Source: an uncultured Candidatus Poseidoniales archaeon (GTDB lineage Archaea > Thermoplasmatota > Poseidoniia > Poseidoniales > Poseidoniaceae). From it: a stretch of 64,000 bases of DNA. Within the stretch, counting starts at the first letter, position 1; each line of letters begins with the position of its first letter. The DNA lies in NCBI GenBank assembly GCA_905181785.1, contig CAJIZC010000010.1, positions 1 to 64,000 of the forward strand, in the 5' to 3' direction. The translations under genes were made by a program, and so were the position numbers. The notes under the pieces were generated by a model that saw only the letters and a program-made list of their open reading frames with translations, was not told the origin of the DNA and searched no databases. Of the stretch, positions 63,198 to 64,000 are shown piece by piece.

Positions 63198-64000
63198 ATG
63201 ACAAAGCGTGGCATGATGGACCAGTTTATGGACATTAAATCTGAGCATCCAGACTCTGTTTTGTTTTTCCGAATGGGTGATTTCTACGAACTGTTTCATG
63301 ATGATGCTGTGATCGGCTCAGAAGTGCTTGGACTTGCACTGACCTCCCGTGATAAAAAAGCAGACAAGCCGATTCAGATGGCAGGCTTTCCTTGGCATGC
63401 CCTTGAAGACAACATTCGAGGCATGCTGAAGGCAGGTCACAAGGTCACTGTAGCCGAGCAGGAACAGGAACTGCGCGAGGGGGCAAAATTGCTCGAGCGA
63501 GTGGTGACCCGAGTCTACACCCCTGGAAGTTTGTATGAAGAATCGCTCTTGGGTCAAGAGGATCGCTCCCTTCTGGCCAGCATCTGCTTAGCAAAAGAGT
63601 CAATCGGCATCGGAATCATCGACGCTTCAACAGGGCAGGCTTGGGCTTCGAGCCTGCAGGGCGAGGATCGGTTCTCCCGTGCACTCGATGAAGTGCTGCG
63701 TTGGCGACCGACAGAAATCGTCGTGGCCCCCAAAGACGCCGAAGACGCGACCCTCAGGGCGTTGTTCACCCATTTGGATGGTGTGACAATAAGCCAACAC
63801 AAAGCCAGTGAATCAAAACGAAGGCAGCGGTTAACGAAGGTTTTGAACGTCGCAGATTTGGGGCATCTCGACCTTGACGACTCCCCGCTAGCGCTTGCCG
63901 CTGCGGGCCTCGCCGCTGATTACCTCGCATCCGTCCACCTCACCGATGAAGTCCCGTTGAGGGATTTGGAAGTGATGGAAGAACATGCCCATTTGGTTCT
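63198..64000 (+). CDS. mutS: DNA mismatch repair protein MutS (N-terminal part, cut by window edge)
   Basis: Opens with MTKRGMMDQFMDIKSEHPDSV and FFRMGDFYELFHDDA, the mismatch-binding domain I signature with the Phe-X-Glu mismatch wedge (FYE). PIQMAGFPWHALE and VVTRVYTPGSLYEE follow, then domain II (GIGIIDASTGQAW). It runs off the window after 267 codons. GAAGGAGGTGAG lies before the ATG. MutS is bacterial in origin; in archaea it is limited to some groups, so horizontal acquisition is inferred. Confidence 0.93.
   Translation, partial: MTKRGMMDQFMDIKSEHPDSVLFFRMGDFYELFHDDAVIGSEVLGLALTSRDKKADKPIQMAGFPWHALEDNIRGMLKAGHKVTVAEQEQELREGAKLLERVVTRVYTPGSLYEESLLGQEDRSLLASICLAKESIGIGIIDASTGQAWASSLQGEDRFSRALDEVLRWRPTEIVVAPKDAEDATLRALFTHLDGVTISQHKASESKRRQRLTKVLNVADLGHLDLDDSPLALAAAGLAADYLASVHLTDEVPLRDLEVMEEHAHLV

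Overview
The window is archaeal and best fits a marine, aerobic, heterotrophic euryarchaeon of the Marine Group II / Poseidoniales type. The evidence is the conserved archaeal run eL44 - eS27 - aIF2alpha - Nop10 - PAC2 (52.3-54.7 kb), eL37 next to purF, uL16 (L10e) next to ABCE1, an archaeal-type triosephosphate isomerase, an archaeal/eukaryotic-type TyrRS, a PriS-like primase, a standalone MCM N-terminal-like protein and a ubiquitin-like (SAMP/ThiS-type) protein. Mixed with these are bacterial-looking genes: oxygen-dependent haem synthesis, MutS, MsrA, a fatty-acyl desaturase, and acyl-CoA dehydrogenase with EtfAB. Lineage assignment is inference from gene content; no search was run. Starts are often preceded by GGAGG(TGA)-like sites, and TTG and GTG starts are common.

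Layout. 0-0.3 kb: two small or partial minus-strand genes of unknown function. 0.4-10 kb: a complete haem pathway, with a tightly coupled minus-strand operon hemA-hemCD(fused)-hemB-hemL-hemE-hemF-hemY facing a convergent hemH. 10-19 kb: fatty-acid desaturase, Old-Yellow-Enzyme-like oxidoreductase, MMPL/RND exporter, membrane-bound metallo-beta-lactamase of NAPE-PLD type, msrA, and a P5C/aldehyde dehydrogenase. 19-24 kb: membrane proteins (PrsW-like protease, DUF92, a secreted/membrane protein with a cysteine-free thioredoxin-like domain). 24-30 kb: a degenerate PD-(D/E)XK protein, tpiA, a sugar nucleotidyltransferase, sucCD and priS. 30-37 kb: a zinc-finger membrane protein convergent with a two-gene unit of SF2 helicase plus zinc-ribbon/repeat protein. 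37-40 kb: tandem squalene/phytoene synthases and a glutaryl-CoA-dehydrogenase-like enzyme. 40-49 kb: propeller-like proteins, tyrS, MCM-N-like protein, etfBA, and an MBL hydrolase. 49-55 kb: purF, eL37, membrane proteins and the translation cluster. 55-59 kb: TM2 protein, tRNA-Ser(CGA), ubiquitin-like protein, and two paralogous PD-(D/E)XK/Fe-S proteins with C-terminal putative OB regions. 59-64 kb: ABCE1, uL16, an anchored ectodomain protein, and the start of mutS.

Together the genes describe an oxygen-using cell that makes its own haem, degrades amino acids and acyl-CoAs through EtfAB, runs a TCA step at succinyl-CoA, and makes C30/C40 isoprenoids. No CRISPR array, insertion sequence, prophage or rRNA was seen. 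The least explained parts are the three Cas4-like nuclease paralogues (one catalytically degenerate), the helicase + zinc-ribbon repeat pair, the standalone MCM N-terminal protein, and hairpins that hide Shine-Dalgarno sequences before aIF2alpha and eL37.
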